From Hemerocallis citrina (Eukaryota > Streptophyta > Magnoliopsida > Asparagales > Asphodelaceae), in contig CM030363.1 in NCBI GenBank assembly GCA_017893485.1, forward strand, positions 82,624,230 to 82,688,229: a stretch of 64,000 nt of DNA. Direction: 5' to 3'. Shown piece after piece: positions 1 to 11,359 of the stretch (positions are counted from its first letter, which is position 1; each line of letters begins with the position of its first letter). A program made the position numbers and the translations under genes. The notes under the pieces were generated by a model that was not told where the DNA came from, ran no database searches, and saw only the letters and a program-made list of their open reading frames with translations.

Positions 1-1172
1 TTATATAACAACAATTTATCCATTTATCAACTAAACATAACAATATCCATTCATCTCAATCTATAGCTAAGCCATTCATTTAAGCAAAATCATCAAACTA
101 GCATGGTTCATTAAAAATGGATATTCTAGCATGGGTTATATTAATAAGACACCATGATGAGTTTTAAGTCACTAATTCAATCAAGATTTTCTTATCTTTT
201 TTTCCTACTAGACTTTTTTTAGCAATCACATGGTCAATTTTTACTAGTTTCTCTAGCATATTCATGAAATTAATTTCCTAACATGGTAATAACAACATTA
301 GAAGTAGAGAAATCGCCTGCCTCTTTGAAGAAAGAATTAAGAATTCTCAAAAAACCTCCTTGAAGGCACGATTGCCTTCCCTTCTTAGCTGCGAGCCTTC
401 TCCTCCAAGCTAGTGCACTCCCGAGACTTCTCCTCCTTGATGGTGTACAACCGGATTCCTTCATCTCCTTGATTGGTAGCCGGCCTCCAATATGCAAGAG
501 CACACACACACACAACTCAATCTTTTCTCAGACAATCTCTATCTTTCTCTCACACAACTCAACCTTTTTCTCTTTCAAATTTCTAAGTACAAAGAGTAAT
601 GAATTATCAAGGGGCTATTTATACACAACTCATGAACAAATGAAGGGCTGAGATGAGTTTGGATGAAAAGCTAAGATATATTTAGGAGTTAGAAGAACTA
701 CCCACTAGTGAGCAACCAACTCTCCACTATCTCCATCTCCCCACTCCAAGCATTGGCTGGCCTAGTCTTCTCATCCATTGCACAAGCATGTGCAATGCAC
801 GTGCCCTCACATGTACACCTAGTTGTTTGTTTGTTTATTTGTTAATTAATTTGTTACATGACAAGTCTACCATACAAGTTGTTTTAATTAATAAATGAAT
901 TAACTAGTGGGCTAACTATGTATGTGGGCTATTTCCATGGGCTCTTAATTAATTAATTTATTTTATTTTGGGTAGGCTAGAATTAAGTTATTAGGCGTAA
1001 GAACTAATAATAAATAATAATAGTCTTTTTAAAAGGAAAGAAAATGTTTGTTCATGACATATAAAATAATAATTTTAGAACCAAATGCACACATTAATTT
1101 GCACGTGCGAAACACGTGAAATCAAATGAAATTTTTTTATATTTTAATTATATGAAAATTCAGGATGTTACA
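1..1172 (-). repeat. 3' LTR of element A, incomplete
   Basis: This stretch repeats the segment from about 8811 to 9978 almost base for base, including the CT-rich leader, the run of GT/AC repeats near 490 and the end GGATGTTACA. It ends next to a polypurine tract at 1173-1187, which marks it as the 3' LTR of a minus-strand element. The rest lies before the window start. Apparent short ORFs here have matches on both strands and no recognisable domain. Confidence 0.9.
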
Positions 1173-1187
1173 ACACTCCCTCTTTAG
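1173..1187 (-). other. Polypurine tract of element A
   Basis: On the minus strand the bases just before the LTR start (TGTAACATCC) read CTAAAGAGGGAGTGT, a purine-rich plus-strand primer site. This position, directly between the chromodomain ORF and the LTR, is where such a tract belongs. Confidence 0.8.
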
Positions 1188-1261
1188 AATAGTTTCGTCC
1201 TCGGAACTACGCTTAAAGAGTGAGAAACAAAACATAAAAGAAGAAAGAAAAAAAAATACAG

Positions 1262-2536
1262 TCAAACAAAGAGCTCAGGATGATCCTTTAGCATCCTCTC
1301 CTCGGATTCCCAAGTAGCCTCCTCAACCAACTGGTTTCTCCAGACTATTTTGACCATCGGTATCGTCTTGTTCCTCAAGACTTTCTCCCGACGATCCACA
1401 ATCTCAACCGGCCGCTCAATATAGCTCAGATCTAACTGCAAACCCTCCGTCACTTCGGGCAAATGGTGACTTGGATCTGGAATGTAACCTCTCAATACAG
1501 ACACATGAAAGACATTGCGCACCTAAGATAACTCTTCCAGTACCTCCAACCTGGTAAGCAGTCTTCCCAATCATCTCAACATCTTATATGAGCCTATGTA
1601 CCTTGGGGCTAGTTTCCCACCTTTGCCAAAATGAATCACACCTTTACTAGGCGATACCTTCAGGAAGATAAAGTCACCTTCCTCGAACTCAAGGTCCCTC
1701 CTCCGGTTGTCAGCATAACTCTTCTACCTACTCTGAGCATCAACTAACCTCTTCCCGATCAAATCAATCTTTTCTGAGGTCTGTTGCACGATCTCGGGCT
1801 TAAACATTTGTCGCTCCCCCACTTCAAACCAACAAACAGGCGTTCTGCACTTCCTGCCATACAGAGCTTCATACAGCGTCATCCGAATACTAGTCTGAAA
1901 ACTGTTGTTGTAGGCAAACTCTACCAGAGCTAGATACCTCTCCCAACTGCCTCCAAAATCTAGAACAAAACACCGAAGCATATCCTCAAGAAATCGATTC
2001 ACCCTCTCAGTCTACCATCAGTCTGAGGATGGAAAGAAATGCTGAAATCCATCTTAGTACCCAAAGCTTCCTAAAGACTCCTCTAGAAATGCGAAGTAAA
2101 CCGTGCATCTCTATCAGACACAATGGTCAACGGAACACCATGAAGCCTCACGATCTCTCCAACATACAGCTCGGCTAACTTATCCATAGACGAAGTGAGT
2201 TTCATTGCCAAAAAGTGGGCTAATTTGGTTAGTCAATCGACTGTGACCCAGATCACATCATTACCCTTCGAACTCTTGGCAAACCCGTGATGAAATCCAT
2301 GCTGATGTTATCCCACTTCCACTCCGGAATGGGTAACATTTGCAACAAACCTCCGGGCTTCTGATTCTCGACTTTCACCTGCTAACAAATCTCACACCTC
2401 GCCACAAACTCAGTCACATCACACTTCAAACCTGACCACCAGAAATGTTGCTTGATGTCCTTATACATCTTGGTGCTCCCAAGATGTACAGACAAAAGAG
2501 TGACATGTGCCTCCTAAAGAATACTCTCTCTCAAAT
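1262..2536 (-). pseudogene. Integrase with C-terminal chromodomain, element A
   Basis: Minus-strand translation gives, in order, an HHCC zinc-finger region (about 2390-2530), the catalytic core with an SDRDARFT block near 2130 and a TERVNRF block near 2000, the GRKCRTP stretch near 1840, and a C-terminal chromodomain at 1262-1522 (VWRNQLVEEATWE). The integrase would insert the cDNA; in chromoviruses the chromodomain is thought to guide it to marked chromatin. The frame is broken several times, for example by a stop inside the core E block near 2010 and by frame changes near 1530-1720. The end of the ORF at 1262 lies 75 bases from the polypurine tract, the normal spacing. Confidence 0.85.
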
Positions 2537-4057
2537 CTAATTGATCTGGAACACATAACCTCTCTCCAAACCACCACACTTCATCCTGATCTGAAACTCT
2601 GAAAATTTGCCTATACCAACCTGCTCCTTCATCTTCTGAATCTCTGCATCTTCCCTCTGACCTGCTATAATCCTTTCATCCAGCATGGGATGAAGCCTCA
2701 GCTGAGCCAAAGATGCTCCCAAACCTTGCAGAACTACCTCAATTTTTGCCTGATCCAACTCCTCTGCAAGATGCCTCTGGGTCGTGATCAAACTGGCCAA
2801 ACTGCTTTTACATCTAAGTGCATCAGCAACAACATTCGCCTTACCCAGATGGTACTTAATCTCAGGATGCATGTCCTCAAGTACTTCCAACCATCTTCGT
2901 TGCCTCAGATTCAGGTCCTTTTTGCTGATAGATGTACTTCAAACTTTTAAGGTCCGTGTACATGTTTAACTTCTCACCGTACACGTAATGCCTCCATTGC
3001 TTCAAGGCAAAGATTATTGCAGCCAACTCCAGATCATGATTCGGATAATTCTTCTCATGCGATCTTAGTTGCCTATACCCATAAGCGATTACCTTTCCAT
3101 CTTGCATCAAGACACACCCAAGCCCACGATGTGAAGCATCGCTGTAGATATTATACTCAACACCTGCTCTAGGCAAAGCCAAAATGGGAGCAGTAGTCAA
3201 TTTCTCTTTCAACTTCTGAAAGCTTGCCTCGTACTGCTCAGTCCGCTTGAAATTTACATTCTTCTTGGTCAGACCAGTGAGCGGCACGGCTATCTGAGCA
3301 TAGCCTTGGATAAACCTCCTGTAGTATCCAGTTAACCCAAGGAAACTCCTAATTTCTTTCACTGTAGTAGGCCTGCCCAATCTTTCACTGCCTCTATCTT
3401 TTGAGGATCAGTAGCCACTCCCTCCTTAGAAAGGATGTGACCCATGAATGCCACTTCAAATTTCCAGAAATTGTACTTGGAGATCTTGGCATACAACTCA
3501 TGCTTTTGAAGCTTCTTCAGAACGTCAGTCAGATGCTCAGTGTGGTCCTCCTCCGACTTGGAGTACACAAGAATATCGTCGATGAACACCACGATGAAGG
3601 AATCAATAAACAGCCTCAGAACATTGTTCATCATGTCCATAAAGATTGCAGATGCATTCGTCACTCCAAATGGCATAACTAAGAATTCGTAATGCCCATG
3701 TCGAGTTCTGAATGCAATCTTATGCACATCTTCCACTTTCACTTGAACCTGATGGTATCCCGATCGAAGGTCTATTTTGGAGAAAACAACTGCTCCTTGT
3801 GGATGATCGAACAGGTCATCAATTCATGGAATAGGATATTTATTCTGAACAGTCACCTTATGCACATCCTCATCGATCCATTCTTCTTCACCAACAACAT
3901 CGGTGCTCCCCAAGGTGATGCACTCGGCTGAATAAAACATTTTCCCAAGAGCTCCTCAATCTGTCATTTAACTTCATCCTGCTCCACGGGTGCCATCCTA
4001 TACGGTGCCTTGGAAATAGGTACACTCCCTGGCTGGATAGTGATGCTGAACTCTACA
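2537..4057 (-). pseudogene. Reverse transcriptase and RNase H, element A
   Basis: The minus strand encodes the gypsy-type polymerase: [10 protein letters not shown] near 3750, MPFGVTNA, the active-site block FIDDILVYS (3571-3590), MGHILSKEG, then [12 protein letters not shown] and an RNase H with [10 protein letters not shown] near 3150 and [18 protein letters not shown] near 3020. These copy the RNA into DNA and degrade the RNA strand. Frame changes near 3360-3390 and 2880 and a stop near 3820 break it. The segment 2537-2890 holds the linker to integrase (MHPEIKYHLGKANVVADAL). The order and spacing match chromovirus pol. Confidence 0.88.
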
Positions 4058-4666
4058 TCACGATGTGGGGGTAACCCTGGGCAAATCCTCCAAGAACACC
4101 ATCGGGTAATCCCGAACCACCGAAATCTGCCGTACCTCTACCGGAACCTTCTTCTTGCTGATAGCTGCCACCAAACCTGAACATCTCTTCTTCCCCTGGA
4201 ATGTGACTACAGGACCTCCTGGAGCCTTCACTGTTACCTCCTTGATTTTACACTCGATGTTCGCACTGTACACCTGACATTCAATCAATGCCAATGGCAA
4301 CATCGACCCATAGGATATTCAGCTCGATCAAATCAATCCCGAAGATCCTGTCTCCAATCTCGATCTCGCAGTCTGCATAATACCGATCAGTGGTTAAAGT
4401 CTCCTCTGATGGAGTTGCTACTGCTAGGATCTTGCCTGGAAAGACCTTCGGTTTGACTCCCAAGACTTTAGCAAATTTAGGAGATACAAAAGTATGAGAG
4501 GATCCAGTATCGAACAGAATAACAGCTTTCTTTCCATTTAATAAAAGTTCTCCTATTACATAATAAACTCCCATTACATAATATTTTTTCCTAATTAAAC
4601 TGGGAAAAAGAACATCCGCCCCCGTACCAGTAATGACGTGATCCACTTCATCAGTGTCGGCCTCAG
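4058..4666 (-). pseudogene. Aspartic protease region, element A
   Basis: The retropepsin signature ILFDTGSSHTFVS lies near 4480-4520 on the minus strand, followed by a typical chromovirus stretch up to the RT linker with [15 protein letters not shown] near 4100. It would cut the Gag-Pol precursor. A frameshift near 4290 separates the protease core from the linker, so the product is broken. It follows the zinc-knuckle part of gag directly, as in a single gag-pol ORF. Confidence 0.82.
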
Positions 4667-5599
4667 TCAAAGGGAATACTCGCCCCTGCTGGTACGGCCT
4701 CTCCCAACCTGCTGCGGTGGTCCCTTTAGGGCGACATCTTGCATCTTGGGGCATTGAGATCTGTAATGGCCTATCTCTCCACAATTGAAACAAGTCACCA
4801 CAGGAGGTCTCACCCAACCATTTCCGGGTCCTCCATCCACATTGACAGCGTTCGCCCCCGTAGGTTTGAACTTTTGAGCTGGCGGCTGCCCCTTGACATT
4901 CCAAGAAACTGCAGGCCTCTTCCCAACATTCCAATTGTTCCTCCTGTGGACGGCATGGAACTGCTCCATATCCTCCTCTGTGGCTGCAGCTCGTTTGACT
5001 AGCTTGTCAAACCTCCTGATACCAAGGGTATCATTCTTGATCTCAGACTCGGTCTTAATCCGTGCTCGAACTTCCGAGCCTTCTTTGCCTCGTCCATTAC
5101 AAGTTCGGGTGCATACCTCGAAAGTTGAGTAAACCTAGTCTCATACTCCCTGACAGACGTGCTTCCCAGCTGCAATGCCAGGAACTCCATCGCTTTCTTC
5201 TCTTGGACGTTGGATGGAAAGTAGTGACCACGAAACTCTTCCAAGAATTCCTCCCAGCCGATAACACCATTTCTCATAGTCCGCTTCATGGATTGCCACC
5301 ATACAGCTGCGTCCTTCTCGAACTGCAATGTAGCCAGCTCCACCTTGCTACCTTCTGGAGTTTTCAAGGCCTAAAAAATAGTCTCGACTTGCCTAATCCA
5401 ATTGTCAGCTGCATCTGGGATCTGACTTCCCTTCAAACACTGGCGGCTTCATCCGCTTGAATGACTCCACAAGTTTGATCGCCTCAGGGGCTGGATTTGC
5501 AGGCATCCCCCTATGGTTTTGATACATGGCGACGGCGTTGATGGTCTGATAGGGCCAACTCCGTTTCCAGGTTGAGTCCACAACTGGGCCATTCTCCAT
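4667..5599 (-). pseudogene. Gag with zinc knuckle, element A
   Basis: The N-terminal part starts at a minus-strand ATG at 5599 and reaches FKRMKPPVFEGKSDP. After a frameshift near 5400 comes the Gag core at 4999-5367 (AAVWWQSMKR, FLEEFRGHYFP, KKAMEFLALQ, EYETRFTQLSRYAP). A CCHC knuckle, CFNCGEIGHYRSQC, lies near 4750-4800. Gag would build the cytoplasmic particle and bind the RNA. A second element of the same type at 60740-61270 shows the same block order, which supports the reading. Confidence 0.87.
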
Positions 5600-5765
5600 T
5601 CCTAGCTCTCCTTCCAGCCATACTCTGATTCAAAAGATCCTTTAAATTTGAAGTAAAAACATGAATTTAAATCAACTTTTATTTCATTGAATTCAAACTT
5701 TGTACATTCAAATTTAAAAACATCGTTTGACATCCATGCGAAGAACATTGAGATACTACAACATT

Positions 5766-6173
5766 CTAATCCATACGGTTCCTCTTGGCTTTCCTAAGCT
5801 TTTCCCGTAGTTCTGCTACCTCTCCCTTTAGCACATCATACATGTTCTTTCTCTTCTCGAGTTCCCAAACTCGATGGCTGAGAGTTGCAATATTCTCCTT
5901 GAACTTTGTACACTAGACCTGCAATTGGTCTGCTTTCTCCTTCTGAGCTTAGACCTGCCTTTGAAGAGATTCGATGCAATCTTGTGGAACTGGTGCTTCC
6001 TCGTCGGATGAATCATATGATGAGTTCGTAGGTGGAGTGATCTCTCGGGACTCGGGCCATTCTCCTTTATATTCCTTGGGATCTTCTTCATCGAAATCTC
6101 CTTGTCCAGGGTAGTAGTCGTCTTCAATTATATGTCAATCATCATCGCCTGCTGGGTCGTGGTGGTTCGCCAT
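5766..6173 (-). pseudogene. Small coiled-coil ORF between primer site and gag, element A
   Basis: A minus-strand frame of 136 codons runs from an ATG at 6173 to a stop at 5766-5768. It has three internal stops near its start and middle that look like point changes. The N-terminal half is acidic (YYPGQGDFDEEDPKEYKGEW), the middle is Ser/Asp/Glu rich, and the end is a heptad-like basic helix (ELEKRKN, GEVAELREKLRKAK). It does not look like Gag, which starts separately at 5599. I do not know a named function. It could be an accessory 'ORF0', or a Gag N-terminal part cut off by a frameshift. Confidence 0.5.
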
Positions 6174-6316
6174 CTTTAAGAAGGGAAAAGAAGAAGCATC
6201 AATCATAGAGCAACATAAATGTAAGAAGCTTACATTTAAATCTGTATACCCAAATCACACTCTAATGTCCACTCTAGGGAGTCGTTCCTTATAAATTTGT
6301 ACTACTTGGAAGCGTG

Positions 6317-6328
6317 GCTCTGATACCA
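6317..6328 (-). other. Primer-binding site for tRNA-iMet, element A
   Basis: The minus strand reads TGGTATCAGAGC, the exact complement of the plant initiator tRNA-Met 3' end used by many plant retrotransposons. It lies three bases from the LTR end at 6332, which fixes the 5' LTR boundary. Confidence 0.92.
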
Positions 6329-6331
6329 CTC

Positions 6332-9300
6332 TGTAACACACCGAATTCCAAATAATTCTGAATTCGAAGCTCCATAGGATCTTTACACTTCACTTCGTAC
6401 AATTTTACAAGGAATTTAAAACTTTTATACAACAATGTTTACATCAACACAGCGAAAGCAAATTACAACATAATATGTTAATAAAATAACATTTGAAAAA
6501 ATTCTTTATGCAGCATTTCTTCTTTAGTCCTTTCGTTCATTTTATCCTGCATAGAAACTGTGGGCACGTCAGTTGCATACAACTGATGCTAGGATATAAT
6601 ACATCAATTTCTCTTACTTGCAAAATACACACTTGATCACAAAGGCTCTGCGTCTTCTTCTGCTGAGTGGGCGGCTCCAGGAACGAGGAATCTGACTTGT
6701 TTGGGGCACTGTCTTCGAGACAAACCGAGAGAAAATTTGACCTGTTTGGGCACGCAATTCGAGACGTTCGGTATGCAAATTCTTTTACAAAAACAGTTCC
6801 TTTTGTATCTCTTTTCTTTCTCTAATTTTATTATGCAATCCAAGACAATATTTGTTAGTTGCAAATTTATATGAACTAATTTTACTTTTCTAGGACTTCG
6901 ATGTAGCCTAGTTTTGAGAACACAATTTTAATTTCATATTATTTTTCTATTTTTCGATGGTAATGTGTTTGATTTTTATTCTTAATGCGTACAATTGGTT
7001 GATAAACGTTTGTATGATCTATTAAATCATGAAGATACCGAGAGGTAATTTGTGATTTTGAATTATAGAATTAAACACCATTGATTGAGCAAAATTAGAG
7101 ATAATTTACCGCGATTGATGTGACTACTAAGAAATCCACAGAACTTAATGAGTCTTCAATTAATTAAATTTTTGCATGAACTATGACAAACTGTTAGTTG
7201 GAGATATTTTTAGTGTTGTTCGAGAGAAAGCATTGAATAATTTGGGGATTTTGGTCTGCAACTTGGACAAATAAATTCTTTATTCATATGGAGTTATAAA
7301 TTGTGTGGGATAAACTAGGTGAAATCAAAAGCCCTAGAATTTATTTTGCAATTAATAAATAACAAAATTTCAGATTTCGCCCCTCTTATTTAAATTAGTT
7401 GCTTTCTTCATTAATTTCAATTTTCCAAATAGTAGTCAATCTAGTAATTTCGGTACTCAATAAAATAATTAGTTCTTGTAGGTTCGATACTCTTTTCACT
7501 TAACTATACTACTTGTTGCGATTTTGTACACTTGCAAAAATTCACATCACCTGTGAACACTTTCACACCGTGAATTCGAGGCCCTCATACTTATATTTTT
7601 CTCTTGCTTTCATCACATCTTCACTATAGTGTAGTCCTTAGATATTTGAATCATGAGTAAAATTAACACCCTAGAGTTAGCCTTTCCTCTACACCGGTCT
7701 TAAACATCAGTTGATAACAATGACCCAATCTTTGTCTTTTTCTGCAACATTTATGTTTCAAGAATTCATTTATGCCGGTATAAGGACTTAGCTACACTCT
7801 AGTTCTTAACCTCTTTTCATGTTCACCAAAAATTTGAGCGTTGATACTCACAAATTTCTATAATCCATCATGATCTTTTTGTTTCATTTTCCAAGCACAA
7901 TTATATGTACAAAACATCAATTCCTTATTTAACTTACCATATCTCATAATTTAATCTTCACACAAATTCCTTTTTCTTCTTTCTCTACTTATACCAAATT
8001 CATATTTTTAAGAAGAATTTTAAAGTTATTTCTCCCATCATTTTAATTTAAAAATTACTTCTAATTCTCACAAAGTGTATTAAAATATTGTGGGAATAAT
8101 TTTCATAAAGCCTAGATAATATTTGAGGAATACTAGAATTTTTTTTCAATTTTTTTATTATTCTTAAAACCCAATACCCAAAATCAAAATAAATAAAAAA
8201 ATATCAAAACAAAAAAAGGGGCAGGGGGTCAGATTCGAACCCAACACCAAACCCTCCACCCAACTACAGTAACAGATCCAAAGCGTACCCGAAGATCAAG
8301 AGTGACTAACTAATATGAGTTTCGTTAAATATTTATTTGTATAGATCGTACTGTATTTTGAGAAAAATCAAATTTTGATAAACAGAGCATCTTCAAGACT
8401 CGAACCCGAGACCCTATACACTGTACACAGCGCCCTATACTCACACCGAAAGCCAATTTTCCCAAACCAATTCTCTGTGATAAAGAGGAGTCGAAATAGC
8501 TTTATATATTCTATCTGTTTGTAAATCTCCTTTACCAAATTTCAATTTCTCAATAAATTTGTATCTTTCAAAATTAAACTTTTCCCAGAATATTTTCCTA
8601 AAAAATACAGTATAACAGCAATTAAAACTCTTATTTTTTGACCTTAAAATAAGGTGTCTTTACAATTCATATTTAAAGAATACCTCATTGACTTTGAAAT
8701 AAAACTATAGTTCCTTCTCAACAACACCAATATAAATCCACTAAAAGTAGGTCTTTTTCTCTTTCAAATCTACAAGAGTCTAGCAATTTTTCTTTTATCA
8801 CATCAACATTATATAATAACAATTTATCCATTTATCAACTAAACATAACAATATACATTCATCTCAATCTACAACTAAACCATTCATTTAAGCAAAATCA
8901 TCACACCAGCATGGTTCATTAAAAATGGATATTCTAGCATGGGTTAGATTAATAAGACACCATGATGAGTTTTAAGTCACAAATTCAATCAAGATTTTCT
9001 CTTTTTCTTTTTCCTACTAGTCTTTTTTTTAGCAATCACATGGTCAATTTTTACTAGTTTCTTTAGCATATTCATAAAATTAATTTCCTAACATGGTAAG
9101 TATATTAGAAGTAGAGAAATCGCCCACCTCTTTTAAGAAAGAATTACGAATTCTCAAAGAAACTCCTTGAAGGCACGATTGTCATCCCTTCTTAGCCGCG
9201 AGCCTTCTCCTCCAAGCTAGTGCACAACCGAGACTTCTCCTCCTTGATGGTGTACAACCGGATTCCTTCTCCTCCTTGATTAGTTGCCGGCCTCCAATAT

Positions 9301-9978
9301 GCAAGAGCACACACACACACTCAACTCAATCTTTTCTCACATAATCTCTATCTTTCTCTCACACAACTCAACCTTTTTCTCTTTCAAATTTCTAAGTACA
9401 AAGAGTAATGAATGACCAAGGGGCTATTTATACACAACTCATGAACAAATGAAGGGTTGAGATGAGTTTGGATGAAGAGATAAGATACATTTGGGAGTTA
9501 GAAGAACTACCCACTAGTGAGCAAAAAACTCTCCACTATCTCCATCTCCACACTCCAAGCATTGGCCGGCCTAGTCTTCTCATCCGTTGCATGTGCATGT
9601 GCAATTCACGTGCCCTCACATCTACACCTAGTTGTTTATTTGTTTATCTGTTAATTAATTTGTTATATGACAAGTCTACCATACAAGTTGTTTTAATTAA
9701 TAAATGAATTAACTAGTGGGCTAACTAGGTGGGCTATTTCCATGGGCTCTTAATTAATTTATTTATTTTATTTTGGGTGGGCTAGAATTAAGTTATTAGG
9801 CCTAAGAATTAATAATAAATAATAATAGGTTTTTTAAAGGAGAAAGAAAATGTTTATTCATGACATATAAAATAATAATTTTAGAGCCAAATGTACACAT
9901 TAATTTGCACGTGCGAAACACGTGAAATCAATGAAAAAATTTTATATTTTAATTATATAAAAATTCAGGATGTTAAAT
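6332..9978 (-). repeat. 5' LTR of element A (~3.65 kb)
   Basis: On the plus strand the LTR starts TGTAACACACC beside the primer site and ends near GGATGTTAAA at 9978. Its last ~1.17 kb repeats window bases 1-1172. The start matches LTRs B (23812) and C (50775): shared blocks include CCGAATTCC, GTACAATTTTACAAGGAATTTAAAA-type sequence and TGTGGGCACGTCAGTT. No coding function is expected. The outer TSD cannot be checked because the other end of the element is outside the window. Confidence 0.87.
6650..7560. other. Segment of LTR A without counterpart in LTR C
   Basis: The order TGTGGGCACGTCAGTT ... ACCCTAGAGTTAGC is shared by LTR A (6560 to 7670) and LTR C (51020 to 51720), but the bases between differ completely. 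In A the middle is AT-rich and contains phrases such as GGTTCGATACTCTTTTCACTT near 7480, which resemble the leader of other plant LTR elements. It may be an inserted or exchanged repeat fragment. No TSD or terminal repeat is visible. Confidence 0.4.
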
Positions 9979-10450
9979 CAGGCAGGAATCTTAAAGCTCT
10001 TAGGGGTAAAACAGTAATTTCACCTGTGAACGGATCCGAAAATGGGAACTGTGTCTTTTTCAAGCCCAATAACCCAAAAACGGGTCTGGCTCACTGGGTC
10101 AGGGTGACAACCCATTATGAACAAACCCAGAACATCTAAAGAGTAATTCAAATTCATGATTATCTCTAAGGGACGGTTTAAACCAAATCTCTTATCATGA
10201 AACGATTTAAACTCTGTTTCTTATCCAAAAACACCGGGAAGTATAAATAAATAATTATCATGAAGCTGTTTCCAAAGGTGACTATAATTATCACTCTACC
10301 CCCATCATAAAAAAGGTAATCAGTATTTTTTCCACAAACGTTCTTTCATAATCCCCTTGATTACTGACTTGAGCATCGGAAGGTTCGTCGGAGGGATCCA
10401 TCCCGGTGTATCGAACTTTTTACAAGTCAGCGGCAGAGTTGAGAAACAGT
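9979..10450. repeat. Probable remnant LTR of another retrotransposon
   Basis: The stretch contains a TATA-like GTATAAATAAATA near 10230 and then the phrase GACTTGAGCATCGGA with GTCGGAGGGATCC near 10370-10400, wording typical of the transcribed end of plant gypsy LTRs. Element A appears to have inserted beside or into it. No internal region, primer site or second LTR is recognised, so this is a fragment at best. Confidence 0.4.
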
Positions 10451-11100
10451 CAATGCCGGCAAGAAGTTAAGCTTTTATTGTTTCTAGAAGAATTCACAAA
10501 TAATCTGTTTGCTCCCATACCAAAATTAGCAGCAACAACCGCGCTCTGGAAATTTAAAGGCTCTAATTCCTTTATATTTCCCCATAATTTTAGGTACATG
10601 TTTGCGAGCATGATTGAGACGTAGAAGACTAGTATGGCAGGATAACCAGCGACTAGAGGAGAGCTCCATATCAAAAAATGGTGGAAGAAAAACTAGAGGC
10701 CGTGGTAAGAAAGAGAATACATTTGGTGATGTAAGGAGTAGGAGCACCTGGTTAGTATTGTGTTCCCTTCTCATGTTCCTGAAATCTTGCCTTTAATACG
10801 GCCAGTTCGTTCTTTCCTTGGGCCAACTCCTGATATATATAGCGATGAAACTATGAGAATGTACAGAGTACTAGAAAAACTAATGAAGTTTTTTCTTTCT
10901 TAAGGGAAAGAAGCTACTGCTGATATAAAAATAAGCTGTCAAATGTTTGGTGAGTTTAGTCTGTAGTGGAAACACTTAAAAAGTACGGAAATTTGAGCCG
11001 GTTACTATTTGACTGATTTGTATGCAGCATTCAATTTATCAGTTGCTGTCTCAGTCTTTTGCTATCTCTAATATATCACTGAAATGTAAACACTATAAAC
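10451..11100. other. Non-coding or unrecognised stretch
   Basis: Short frames exist on both strands but none has a domain I recognise. A basic Gly/Arg patch (GGRKTRGRGKKEN) near 10680-10715 on the plus strand resembles low-complexity tails of several transposon proteins, which is too weak for a call. Nothing else is supported. Confidence 0.4.
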
Positions 11101-11345
11101 AGGAAGACAAGCCCCAGCATTTTTTTGTCCAGTCCCTGCATTTATAAACGCCGGCGTTGATCACCCCGGCACTTCAAAAAGTACCGCCGCAAGCGTCGTG
11201 CTTGTCCCTGCCGGGGTTGCAGAAGACTTTCGGGGGTATTTTATAAGGATATCCCGGCATTTGTAAATGCAGGGATATGTTAATTTTATTTTTTATTTTT
11301 TTCCTTTAAAAGACCTATCACGGTGTTTTAAAATGCCGGGTAGGT
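11101..11345. repeat. Cluster of short palindromic repeats (CACTA-like subterminal region)
   Basis: At least five 12-20 bp variants of one motif occur in both orientations: CCCTGCATTTATAAACGCCGG, CCCCGGCACTTC, CCCGGCATTTGTAAATGC and GGTGTTTTAAAATGCCGGG. Such dense inverted short repeats are typical of transposase-binding ends of CACTA (En/Spm) elements and of some MITEs. I see no CACTA terminus and no transposase, so the family call is an inference. Confidence 0.4.
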
Positions 11346-11359
11346 ATTAAATATATATA

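Larger units (their letters stand above)
1..9978 (-). mobile_element. Element A: Ty3/gypsy chromovirus (Tekay/Del-like), minus strand, cut by the window start
   Basis: An LTR retrotransposon read on the minus strand in the order 5' LTR (6332-9978), primer site, small coiled-coil ORF, gag, protease, reverse transcriptase, RNase H, integrase with chromodomain, polypurine tract, 3' LTR (1-1172). The long direct repeat of bases 1-1172 and about 8811-9978, the tRNA-Met primer site and the chromodomain show the class; LTRs over 3 kb with a chromodomain suit the Tekay/Del clade of chromoviruses (family knowledge). If the missing LTR is full length the element would be about 12.5 kb. Every coding region has stops or frameshifts, so it cannot move on its own. 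The two LTR copies differ at about 7 of the first 120 aligned bases, so it is not recent. Confidence 0.9.
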
